This document shows, piece by piece, positions 21,978-33,200 of a stretch of 64,000 nt of DNA (positions within the stretch are counted from its first letter, which is position 1; each line of letters starts with the position of its first letter). The DNA lies in assembly GCA_038501625.1 (NCBI GenBank), contig JAZAYU010000009.1:6314396-6378395 (forward strand), written 5' to 3'. A program made the position numbers and the translations under genes. The notes beneath the pieces were generated by a model. The model worked only from the letters and a program-made list of their open reading frames with translations, was not told where the DNA came from and ran no database searches. The stretch is from Corbicula japonica. Its lineage: Eukaryota; Mollusca; Bivalvia; Venerida; Cyrenidae.

Positions 21978-22766
21978 CCTTGATACCTGAACAGAATAGC
22001 AAGGAAGGACACGCTTTCAATTAAAACTTTTAATAGGAGACTTTGTGCAATTTGGGCTCCATATTGAGTATGGAGATATTAGTGGATGAATACCCAGCTT
22101 TGTTATTTATGACTAACATGTTTAACCCTGGACAGCACAGATATACCAGTTGATCAGGATCTACACTGTTTACCCATGGGATAGCAACCATACCTATGAA
22201 GTAAAGGGTTGAAGTGCCAGTCATTGAGTTATAAACATTTTATTGACAAAATAGAAAATATGTGGAGCATTTTTGCCAAAAGCAAGTTGTTTGTGCAAAA
22301 TGGGACATGGTGCCAAAGACTCCTAGACTGATGTTGGCCCCAGGTGGGGATGTAAGTGCTATAGAGTATAAAAAGATTTAATGCCCAGCTGAAGGCAATT
22401 GATACTAAAAACCATCTAGTGGTTGAAGTGGAAGTTAGGGAAGATGCAAACCACATGGTGGTACATTAAGCATTGGCTGTAAAACCAACGGAAATTTGAA
22501 AAAGTTTGTATTGATCAGCATAATATTAAATTTGATGAAACGCTTTTCATGTGTTGTGGTTGTTATCCATCCATGCATATTGACTGTAGTAACTAAAAGA
22601 AGCAGTTATTGTGAAGAAATACATGACCCAATTGCTTGGCCTTGGCAGGTGGAAAAGTTATGGAAATAGACACTTGGCAGAATGTAAGTTAAAAGTAGTA
22701 AATTTTTCAACATCAGACGATGCCATCTGTTAAATGATGAAAATTTAAACATAAATTTAAAATAAA
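21978..22766 (+). other. INTS1: INTS1 3' UTR and candidate poly(A) signals
   Basis: ATTAAA at 22020-22025 (about 45 nt after the stop) and AATAAA at 22761-22766 are candidate polyadenylation signals. Which is used cannot be told from sequence. A MITE-T fragment (22125-22215, TTGATCAGGATCTACACTG ... GTAAAGGGTT) lies between them. Confidence 0.45.
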
Positions 22767-22854
22767 GTACTACATTGTTGTGTTGCCTGCAAAAGCAGGT
22801 AGACACAAAGGGATCCTATTTTCCATTGGAAGTGGCATCTGGTAGTCCAACGCT

Positions 22855-23345
22855 AATATGAAACTTAATGTTGCCAATAACTGAAAGTTCATGTCCTATT
22901 AACTTAATACTTGAAATATATAATCTGCATGAACTAAGCCATCTCTGACAACACGAATGATAACTCCTGTTTTACTTTTTTTTAGTTTTGCACCTTTCAA
23001 ATGATTTTAATATGGAATGTAATGTTGCCTATAACATAAATAGTACTTGTCCTCTTAGCTTAATACTTAGAAAATGTCATCTGCATGAACAAAGCCATCT
23101 GTGACAATACATGTAGTGATAACTCCTGTTTTACTATTTTTTGAGTTATGCCCCATTTATATGGCTTTAATAGCAAACCTAATGTTGCTAATAATTTACA
23201 AAGTACTTATTCCATTAATTTAATTCTTGGACTATATAATCTGGATGAATGAGTCCATTTATGACAAAAAGAATGAGTACTCCTGTTTCAATATTTTTGA
23301 GTTATGCCCCTTTCAAATGACTTAAATATGAAATACAGTGTGGCT
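22855..23345 (+). repeat. Decayed tandem array, period about 160 bp
   Basis: Three degraded units with 'aatgttgc(c/t)(a/t)ataa', 'gataactcctgttttact', 'gagttatgcccc(t/a)ttt' and 'atgaa..a(a/g)(g/t)ccat' in constant order. The style is that of the larger tandem-array elements, but no terminal hairpin is seen. Confidence 0.65.
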
Positions 23346-23559
23346 AATTACTTTAAAAATACCTGTACTTACCTTATTGGCTTGATTCCTGCAGTATATT
23401 GTCTGCATGAATGTATGCACTGTTTGCCTGTGGATAACAGCCATATCCCATAGTTAAGTGTAAACAGCTTTGCTTAAGCTAATTAAAATGTATAAAGTTT
23501 AACGTAGGAATATTAAAAGTTTTATTGAAATCAATTTGGGTATTTTAGCCTATATGCCA

Positions 23560-24000
23560 TTTTGAAAGAAGAGTTATACATTTCATATTAATATGTGACC
23601 TTGACCACTTTGGGGTCAAGGTTTTTAAATGCGACACTCGACCTTCATGAGGTGAATTTTTGTGAGAAGTTTACCGTGTTCCATTGAGCTGTTGCTAAGT
23701 TACCTCAAAAAAGGTTTTTACTTCAACTTTTAACTTTAAAACCTAAGTTTGACATTGACCTGAAAAGCATTAGTCCCTATACTCAACACTTCATTTCAAT
23801 GAGGTTAACATCTGTGAAATGTTTGGCTGATTTCACTTGAGCAGTTGCAGTCATGCTTTGGATGAAGGAATTTTGACCTCCAGTCTGTGACCTTGACGTC
23901 CAAGGCAGGGTCATGGCTCTTGGACATTTGAGAGAAGTTTACCTGTGGACCCTTGAGCTAAAGCAGTAATGCTGCAGACATTTTGAACTTCAAAACCTGT
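23560..24000 (+). repeat. Decayed 'gaccttgacc' array
   Basis: Two to three degenerate units containing 'tgaccttgac', 'gagaagtttacc' and 'ttgagc(t/a)gttgc'. It is the complement-sense counterpart of the ggtcaaggtca blocks elsewhere in the window. Confidence 0.5.
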
Positions 24001-24058
24001 GTGATCTAGACCATTTACTTAGTAATTGTTCTTGCAGTAACACTAGTTCTAACCACAG

Positions 24059-24256
24059 GAACCTGAATTTCTTTCAATAATCACCCCGATCCCACATATA
24101 AGTTTGACCCTAAATACATAATATATAATATGTATATAGGGTCAAACGTCATATATGTGGGATCAGGGTGATTATTGAAAGAAATTCATAATATGTATAT
24201 AGGGTCAAACGTCATATATGTGGGATCGGGGTGTTTATTGAATGAAATTCAGGTCC
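24059..24256. mobile_element. Palindromic element with one arm duplicated
   Basis: The left arm 'aacctgaatttctttcaata' ... 'atataagtttgaccctaaat' pairs with a right arm that occurs twice in tandem ('agggtcaaacgtcatatatg' 'tgggatc(a/g)gggtg', unit about 69 bp). Confidence 0.8.
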
Positions 24257-24626
24257 CTGTGTTCTGACCAAAACAGTCATTTATAGTTAGTTATTTGAAA
24301 ATCCTTCCCCCACCCCGCCTCCCCCTCAAAATAACAGAATATGAGTTGGTACAACAAGAAATGACTGATGGACTTAGAGCAATTCTATAGCACTATTAGA
24401 ACACCAAAGAGGCATAATGGCAAAAGGTCCTTAAGGAGACAGACTTGCTGAACTGGTCTAGAAGATCAACTAGACTAAGTTGCAGTAGTAAGCATAATCA
24501 AATAAAGGAGTGTGCAGACAAAGCTTAAGTAAAACTCCTTTCAAAAGTAAACAAGTTTGTGTGTAGTCAAAGTCTTCAGTAGCTGAATCAACTCTTTATG
24601 GGATATGGCTAACATCATGTTGCAAA

Positions 24627-24698
24627 GCCTCTATAGCTCAGTGGTAGAGCACTGGTCTTGTAAACCAGGGGTCGTGAGTTCAAACCTCATTGGAGGCA
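24627..24698 (+). tRNA. tRNA-Thr (anticodon TGT)
   Basis: A 72-nt cloverleaf. The 7-bp acceptor stem GCCTCTA/TTGGAGGC pairs with one G-T, and the anticodon stem CTGGT/ACCAG encloses the loop CTTGTAA (anticodon TGT, reads ACA). The A-box is TAGCTCAGTGGTAGAGC and the B-box AGTTCAAACC; the discriminator base is A. No CCA is encoded and no intron is present. A Pol III-like T-rich stretch (AGTTTTATT) follows within about 10 nt. It may be a functional gene or a recent retro-copy; stem integrity favours a gene. Confidence 0.85.
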
Positions 24699-24929
24699 AT
24701 AGTTTTATTAACTATTCAGGAAGGCTATTGTCACTCTGAATTTCTGTCAGTAGGTCTGTCCACCAACATTGCTTTATCTGAAATTGTTGTTCTGTTGACA
24801 GTAAGTTTTGCCCTTGGAAAGTATTGTTTTAAGAGCCAGACACTTCTTTTCATGAAAAATTGTGAGTAAAGCATAGTTTTTTTGGCTTTAATGCCATCAT
24901 AAGAGCATCTTAAATGACTGCTTTTCAAT

Positions 24930-25078
24930 CTGGTCATTTCTGATCAAGTAGCAAAAGCTGTAGATCCAAATCCGACAGCACAGATGTGCTGGCTAATTTG
25001 GATCTACACTGGCCGCTCATGGGATTCTACACAGGCCACACAGGTGATAAAATGGGTATATATGTAGTAAAGGGTTAA
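24930..25078. mobile_element. MITE-T 3' part
   Basis: 'gatcaagtagcaaaagctgt', 'tttggatctacactggccgc' and the right end 'tatatgtagtaaagggttaa'. Confidence 0.72.
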
Positions 25079-25340
25079 AAAATTATAAAAGCCAGATTGA
25101 GATGTTTAATTAAATGTGTTACAGTGGAGGAAGGTACTAACACTGATGTGCATGTGCTTTTTGAAGTATGTCTGAAATAAATGGTGTAATATCGCTATCC
25201 ACCTGGGTCACTTTTTGTTCAAGCGTTACTTCAGCGTCTAGCACATCTATTTTTTTTATTCTGCTTCAATTTCTTCAATCAGAGATCAGCAATATGAAAT
25301 AAAAATTTATTTGACTGACATGAGACCCATGGCACTTGGC

Positions 25341-25505
25341 TTAACCCTTTCCTCCCATATATACACATGTGTGACCAGTGTAGATCCAGATCAGCCGGCA
25401 CATCCGTACCGTCTGATCAGGATCTGCACTGGTCGCATTTTGATCAGAAAAAACCTAACAAATCAAAAAGCCAACAGTGCAGATCCTGATCAGACGCCAT
25501 ATTAA
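25341..25505. mobile_element. MITE-T 5' part (truncated)
   Basis: TTAACCCTTTCCTCCCATAT through 'gcagatcctgatcagacgcc', where similarity stops abruptly. Confidence 0.83.
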
Positions 25506-25762
25506 GCCATGTGTTATTGAAGATTCCCAGACCAAGATGTTTTCTCGTCAAGCCCAATGGTGGCTCCCTAGTGATCTGATTTAACAATTTCAGTAGAGGA
25601 CCACCAAATCATAAATAAGTGTAAAGCTTCATCAAAACAGACTGAAATGTATTTTAAATGAAAAGAAAATGGACACCTGACCCTCAGATAAACTGTGAAT
25701 GGTCCAAAGTTAGCTACCAGCTATTTAGTAAAACAACTAACCTTATGAGATTTCTTCAGGCT

Positions 25763-25768
25763 TTTATT
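25763..25768 (-). promoter_or_regulatory. Candidate ASH2 poly(A) signal (AATAAA on minus strand)
   Basis: TTTATT on the plus strand, about 400 nt beyond the ASH2 stop codon. The stretch between is free of recognised repeats, as expected for a 3' UTR. Use is not proven. Confidence 0.45.
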
Positions 25769-26165
25769 TACTCCATAATAAGTCAGCAACAGTATTACAA
25801 ACCAATCTCTATATTATCTGAAATTTCACTTTTAACCTAACATTTCAGTCACCTAATATCGACTAAAGCATCCAATATCCAATCCACACCTTAATACATT
25901 GAAGTTTCCGACACAAGACTAAAAAGATCAGTTTATAAACCTTCAGTTACATGTGTAATTTAAGTGCTATTATTTCCAAAATGCCATCATAGAGTCTGTC
26001 TGTAAGCGGTAAGTTTTTTTTTCTGCCTCTCTAGCACACATGAACTATCCATACATGCATTGAACACAGTATCCCTATTTTGTTCACATTCAGAAACTCT
26101 ATACACTTTGGTAAAAAAGTGCTTGGTTGCACATACACAATCTACAACATTTAGAGTTGAAACAT

Positions 26166-26264
26166 TTAGTTCTGGAAGTCTGGTAGTTTCCCCTCATGCT
26201 CAATGTGGAACAACATGTCAGACAGGGTGTTCTCCACCATTGACAACATGGCTGTCTCTGACAT
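26166..26264 (-). CDS. ASH2L: ASH2 last coding exon
   Basis: Minus-strand acceptor TTGCTTGCAG, stop TAA at 26168-26166. Encodes [20 protein letters not shown] then [12 protein letters not shown], the DPY-30-binding helix and a short tail. Confidence 0.96.
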   Translation of the reverse strand: MSETAMLSMVENTLSDMLFHIEHEGKLPDFQN

Positions 26265-29200
26265 CTGCAAGCAAACAATGAGTCTGTTTAAATAACAGCT
26301 TTAACATATTACACCATGGATACAGCTTACATCTGTGTGACCAATGTAATCAAGATCAGGTCCCAAGGTTATAAAGCTGAGATTGGAAACCAGTCTCAAA
26401 TCTCAAGCATCTGATTGGCTGAAATGGCAACTGGTCGCCATTTCAGCCAATCAGATGCTTGAGATTTGAGACTGGTTTCCATGCTCAGTTTTATATCCTT
26501 GGGCACTGCTTACAGGAGTCCACACTCCATGTTCAGATTAATTTTACAGCACTGATGTGCAGGTGGATCTGGATTGTCACTGGTCACACATGGGATACAA
26601 GCTGTATCCATGTAGTAAAGGGTTACAAGTGAATTAAAAAAGTTACTTGCTTAAAACATTTATCTTTTGCCCACAAATCCACAGTTTTCAGTTTGAGATT
26701 GCAGACCAGTCTCAAAATTCTGACTGGTCCTTTTGGAGACTGATCTCAGTTTAAACAAATCAGATGCTTGAAATTTAAGGCTGGTCTCGGGACTCCAGTC
26801 TCATCTATATGATTTTGGGCTTAGGACTTGAACTTTACGACGTAATGTCACTAAGAAGGAAACATCTATTCGTAGCTCAGTTCACAGCATTAGGAAATGT
26901 TAACCGACCAGTATATGCATTTAAATGTGTGCGCTGGTCACATGTTGGTCAGAATAACCTAAAGAATCTAAATTTGAATAGTGCAGATTGTGATCAGATG
27001 GCATAGATGTGCTAGTTAATCTCGATTTACACTGTTCGTTCATGCAATTCAGATGTATCTATGGATTAAAGGGTTAACTTAAAAACACTTTCAATTTTTT
27101 GTGTTTTGAACTTACCGGCTCATATTTCTGTATTTGATCAGGTGTACATTTGAAAGTTGGTCCAAAGTTCACAGTTACCTGAAATGACAACAAGTACTGG
27201 TATCTCCATTTTAGAGAATCTGATTAACTGTCTATGCTCTTACATAACTATGAAATTCAAAACACCACAAAATAAATGATTGAACCAAATGTATTTGGAA
27301 ACAAATGAAAACCAATTAATTTGAAGGCCTACAAAAATGCCCCCCCCCCCCCCCGGCAAAATAAACTTACATGAGTACAGTCACAGTCCATGTATATAAG
27401 GCTCAGCATGTATACACAGTTAATCGCATGTATGAACAGTGTAGATCCAGATCAACCAGCACATCTGTGACATCTGGTCAGGATCTGCACTGTTCACTGT
27501 TGGGAATAACCTAATAAAAAACGAACATTGCTGGCTTATCTGAATCTACACTGTTCGCCCATGCCATAAAGGCTTATATATGGAGGAATGGTTCAGCATG
27601 AAAGCTATCCAGTTAAGTCTGCACAAGGTTGGCATTTAAAGTCCTGCCTATGCCTGAAATATTGGTTATGTTTGGAGCCCAGGAGTATTCTACCACTAGA
27701 TAGACTGGTAGTCACTCAACAGCTTAACCCTTTCCTCCTTAAATATGCATTTTTACGCATGTGTGACCAGTGTAAATCCAGATCAGCCGGCTCATCTGTG
27801 CCATCTGATCAGGATCTGCACTGGTTGCATTTTAGTCAGAAATAACCTAATATTCAAAAAGCGAACAGTTTAGATCCTGATTAGATGGAATGGATGTGCA
27901 GGCTAATCTGGATCTACACTGTTCGCCCAAGCAATAAAGGTGTGTCTATGGAGGAAAGGGTTAATATGCAATCAAACAAAACAGACAGGACTTGTAACTA
28001 TTAAAACAATGTTGCAATCAGTTTCCAAGTTTTTACCAGTGCCCAAGGTTATAAAGCTGAGCATGGAAACCAGTCTCAAATCTCAAGCATCTGATTGGCT
28101 GAAATGGCCACTGGTTGCCATTTAAGCCAATCAAATGCTTGAGATTTGAGACTGGTTTCCAATCTCAGCTTTATAACCTTCAGACCTGATATGCCTTAAA
28201 TCAAATTGATGACACTTTTGATGTTCACTTCTTGGTCAGAAATAATCTAGTGAATCTAAAAGCAAAAACTGTAGATCCTGCCTGTATGTACGGGCTGATC
28301 TGGATCAACACTGGTTGTACAAGAGATATAAGCCATATCCATAGAATAAAAGGTTCAGTTACCTTGGCATTCTTGTACAGTGATATGGCAGGAAAGTAAG
28401 TTCCCTCGTAGATGTTCTCATAGGCCACACCTTGAAACTTCCCATTCAGGTAAAATCCAATCTACAAGCAGAAATTTGCCTAAGGTTATAAAACTGAGCA
28501 TGGAAACCGGTCTCGAATCTCAAGCATCTCATTGGTTGAAATGGCGACCAGTCACCACTTCAGCCAATCAGAGTCTCATATCTCAGTTTTATAACTTGCA
28601 GCCATTGTTATTAGTTCAGTTGTCAGGGCTTTTCACACTTATATAACAGAGGAGGCCTATAAAAGGCCTCTTCTCCCCTTAATCCAAAAATTTAGTATTT
28701 TTTCCCAACTGTGGCAGAAAGTCTTCCCAAAATGCTAGGTAAGATGTCCAAAAAATAGTTAAACTCCTTTGATAGATGTCTGAAAACTGAAGTCTGAAAA
28801 TGAAGTGCTTGAAAAATAAGATTTAAGTTAAAAATACCTATTACTATTCAATTTTATGAACAAGAACACATCTTTCAATTAATTTTGTTTTCCCAAAATA
28901 AACGATTATCGCGCATAAATTTCCCAATTGGAAAGGCCAGGGCCTCTTCCCAATTTACTGATGAAATGCCCTGGTTGTTCTAAATATTAAAACTTTAAAT
29001 TTACTTTCTACTGACAGATGCAATTGATCTCAGGCAAAACAAGTAGGCCTTAAAGAAAATTAGAAAGATTGGAAGAGCTTTGGGCCCAAAATCATAAACT
29101 AAGATTTGAGACTGATCTTCAGATTAAGTTTCATGATCATATCTGTTGATCCGATGTTACCATCCTTGTAACCCTCTGCTCAGTATATCTGGGTATTATC

Positions 29201-30239
29201 ACATGTGTGACCAGTGTACATCCAGATCAGCCAGCGTATTTGTGCCATCTGTTCTGGGTCTCAACTGGTCACATCTTGGTCAGAGATAATCTAATGAATC
29301 ATCTGTGCCATCTGATCTGGATCTACATTCACTCAAGCCATAAAGACATATATATTGAGTAAAGGGTTAACTAGAAGCTTCTTAGCTCAAAATGGCATGA
29401 ATAGGGTGTTCTCCAAATTTCACGTTATCAACTAAATAATGTTTGAGATGGTAAGCTGAAACATTGAACTATTAAAATGAACATGATACAAGGCTTACAG
29501 TCAACTTTAATATTTTAAAGATTTTTTTCCATAAATACCAGAAACTGTGATCAGGGGGTCCAACGTATTTGGTTTTTTCGGAATTGTAAGTGAGCGACAT
29601 GTTCTCTGCGGAACAAAATGGCGGAAAATTGTGTGATTTGGTGCATTTCAGGAGATATTTTGACCTGGTAAGTAGATTTATATCAATGTTATCGTAATAT
29701 AAATACGCCTACCCGGAGGCCAGATGTGTAAGCTCCACTCGGTTTTTTAACTTATGTTTCTAGAGGCCTAAACAAAAAAGTTATTGAATGTATAAACTGA
29801 AAGATTGTTTGTTTACAAAGTGAAAATAGAAAATTTTGTGACTTAAAACTGTGTTTTTAGTCAAAATATAACGTTCTTGGACCTATTTTAGCAAAATTAT
29901 TATCGAGTTTTTGCATATATTTCTTCACGGCGGCTTTTGCACTTTACATGGGTACTTTATGGCCAATCTTTTTATGTTCAAACACCTTAAATGTTTGGCG
30001 TGGAAGTGGTAAGCATGTTTTTGTTCGGTGCAGAATCTGAATAACACTCATACGCGTTTATATAAGTGAAAGTAAGACACTAGCTGACAAATGTTAAAAA
30101 TCAAACCAAAAGCCTATATTTTACCCAAACACACGGATGTTCCTTTATATCTTTGCCCGAAAATGGCTTTACCAAAACAAGAACTTCATATGTATTTATA
30201 ATATCAATTAGAATCTACCTACCCATTCTCGTGTTTGTT

Positions 30240-30270
<31 letters not shown>

Positions 30271-33200
30271 GTGCGCGTACATATAAATCTATACCCCGAT
30301 ATAAATTTCTTACCAGTCCAGTCTCTTTTCTTATTTTAGGTGGAATAATAAGTTGTATCTAGGGTTGCACCTGTAGAAGTTGATGCGGGATGGGTAAACG
30401 TCATTTCACTATGCCCCGTATGACGCTAAAGTCTGATTCTCAGGGCTTTTAACTTATTAAGGGTAACACGCTTTTGTAGCCTCCTTCAGTAAGCAAAATT
30501 ACTTCCATAATCGTTTTTATTTGAAAAAAAAAAAAAGATGCTTTCCTTTTTACGTACACAAATTTCTAAATATTGTAAATATGACACAGAATATACCCAA
30601 ACAACAATACCGAGCATAGCATTTTGTTATAAGGGTATTCCGAGATATTTTGACAGGATTATAAGTATCTTGCATGAGTGTGAGGTGAAGATGGAAAAAT
30701 CTGTCACCGAGGGGGAACTGTTTTGCGGGAACGAGGCTTTGTCGAGTTCCCGCCAAAACTGTTCACCCGAGGTGACAGATTTTTTATCTTTACCGAATGT
30801 CCCATGCAAGATACTTTTTCTTGCATACCTTTTACTGTTCATTTGTGTATATGTATACAACATAAATTTTGTTTCCTTACGCTTAAATATTGACGTAAAC
30901 GTAAATCTTATTTTTTATTGACGTCACTAACTTGAATAAATTACGTCAGATACTTGAAGACTGTAAACTGTAAACTCGCTTCTCGCCAAAAGACAATGGC
31001 ACTTGACTGTGTATTCGGCCAGCAAATGCCTTGTGGTCGTAATTAAGGTGTCAAAATAAGTGGCAACTGGGTATATAAGACTGTAGAAAGTGGTCGCATT
31101 ATGGAATATGGAATAGCGGGGTGGTCGTATAATCGATGCGAGCGACCATTGAATTATATAGGAAAAATCTGTTCTTTCTAAAAGTGCCCGTAACAGCGGG
31201 ATGGTCTTGAAATTGAGGTGGTCACAAGGCGAGAGTTTACTTATCAAGAGGTAGAATAATATACAAGTATAATATGTGGTAGATAATTTTGCATAACAAA
31301 TACGCGATATGTTCATATTTGGGTAACAAATCGGCTTTTATTTTGATAATTAACATTTGTTATCAGCTCTTGTCTTACTTTAAATTATATTAACGCATAC
31401 GAGTGTGTTATTCAGATTCTGCACCGAACAAAAACATGCTTACCACTTCCACGCCAAACATTAAAGGTGTTTGAACATAAAAAAATTGGCCATAAAGTAC
31501 CCATGTAAAGTGCAAAAGCCGCCGTGAAGAAATATATGCAAAAACTCGATAATAATTTCGCTAAAATAGGTCCTAGAACGTTATATTTTGACTAAAAACA
31601 CAATTCTAAGTCACAAAATTTTCTATTTTCACTTTGTAAACAAACAATCTTTCAGTTTATACATTCAATAACTTTTTTGTTTAGGCCTCTAGAAACATAA
31701 GTTAAAAAACCGAGTGGAGCTTACACATCTGGCCTCCGGGTAGGCGTATTTATATTACGATAACATTGATATAAATCTACTTACCAGGTCAAAATATCTC
31801 CTGAAATGCACCAAATCACACAATTTTCCGCCATTTTGTTCCGCAGAGAACATGTCGCTCACTTACAATTCCGAAAAAACCAAATACGTTGGACCCCCTG
31901 TGTGATTGTCCAGCATTTTATTGATATAATTACTTCAACCACAGTTCATAAGATAAAGAACAATATGTAAAAACATGCTGTAAAATCATTATTTTTGTGG
32001 ATACCATTTACATTTTGTTATTTTCTTGAAAAAGAGTATTTCATGGGGATATTATTTTGTGATGTTTCAAAAATAAACATTAGCAAATGGGGATATTATT
32101 TAATGAAATTTTTAATGTAAGCATAAGCAAATTGAGTAAATCATGATATGGTCTTTTCTTATTCATGAAAAATAAATCTCAGAGATTCAACATACTTATT
32201 TATGATTTAGATGACCTACCTTACTGCCAGGGGACGACTTGAGATTCCTCTCCGACTCAGATATATGGTCCTTCTCTTCATAATAAAGGTGATTCTTGAA
32301 CTTCACCAACGGCTAAAATAGAAGTGAAGAAAAATACAAAGCTAGACAGACATTTGCATACAAAACTAGAGCAATGGTATATTTGAGGCTGGGTTTGTAT
32401 CACAACCTCCTTGATCCTCGTTCCTCACTGTTCTGTTGATAGATGTTAACTCTTTACTCTATGGCTATGGCTTATATCTGATAGAGAGGCGACCATTGTA
32501 GATCCAGATCAGGTGGTACAGATGCAGCAGCTGATCTGGATCTACACTGTTTGCAAAAGCCATAAAACCTTTATATATCAACTAAAAGGTTAAGTATTTG
32601 CTCAAGTTTTGAATTAGTGCTTGTGCTTAGCTAGAAAGAAACTTGGTAACCTCTCAGAGAAGATATCTAGGGCATATGCACCATTAACTGGATCAGAATT
32701 ATGGATTCATCCATTAACAGTGAAGTAAAACCATATTTTTCAAATCTTTCCCCAGCAAAAAAACATGTAATATAAGTGGCAGTGTAATAAGTTGTAAGGC
32801 TGAAGTTAATTGTTTTTCCACCTGTTTCTTTCAGAAGATAAATAAACAGGTAGTTTTCTGTACCTTCAAGGGAGACAACACTATATGTGCTTAACTAAAA
32901 ATTACATCTTTCCGAAATGAAGAAAATGTGTACCCTAAAAAAATATTTCTTGTATTTATAATATTTTTGAACTTCTTTATATAAATGAATGTTAAAATAC
33001 CAAACATGATTGTTTTTTCAACTTTACTATATTTACCAAGGTTTCAGCTTACATCTACATTAGGACAGCTCTACAGCAATTATATATTCAAATTTAACAA
33101 TCAGTTTGACCAGACTAGGTTTAAAGTTTAGACTGAACTTTGAATGTGATCCTTTGCTGACCATTATCCAGTGAACCAAGATTCACTTAACATGACAAAT

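Larger units (their letters stand above)
29552..31900. mobile_element. Non-autonomous element with long terminal inverted repeats (about 580 bp)
   Basis: Arms 29552-30130 and 31315-31900 are close inverted copies beginning CAGGGGGTCCAACGTATTTG. The flanking 6-mer TGTGAT is present on both sides (29546-29551, 31901-31906) and looks like a target duplication. The roughly 1.2-kb interior has a GT microsatellite and a covarying hairpin but no transposase-like reading frame. The superfamily is not assigned. Confidence 0.88.

Noticed and set aside
30538..30921. Plus-strand open frame of 127 codons inside the long-TIR element
   Set aside because: It spans the hairpin at 30664-30815 and shows no transposase or other domain; the minus-strand frame is also open, as expected for a palindrome.
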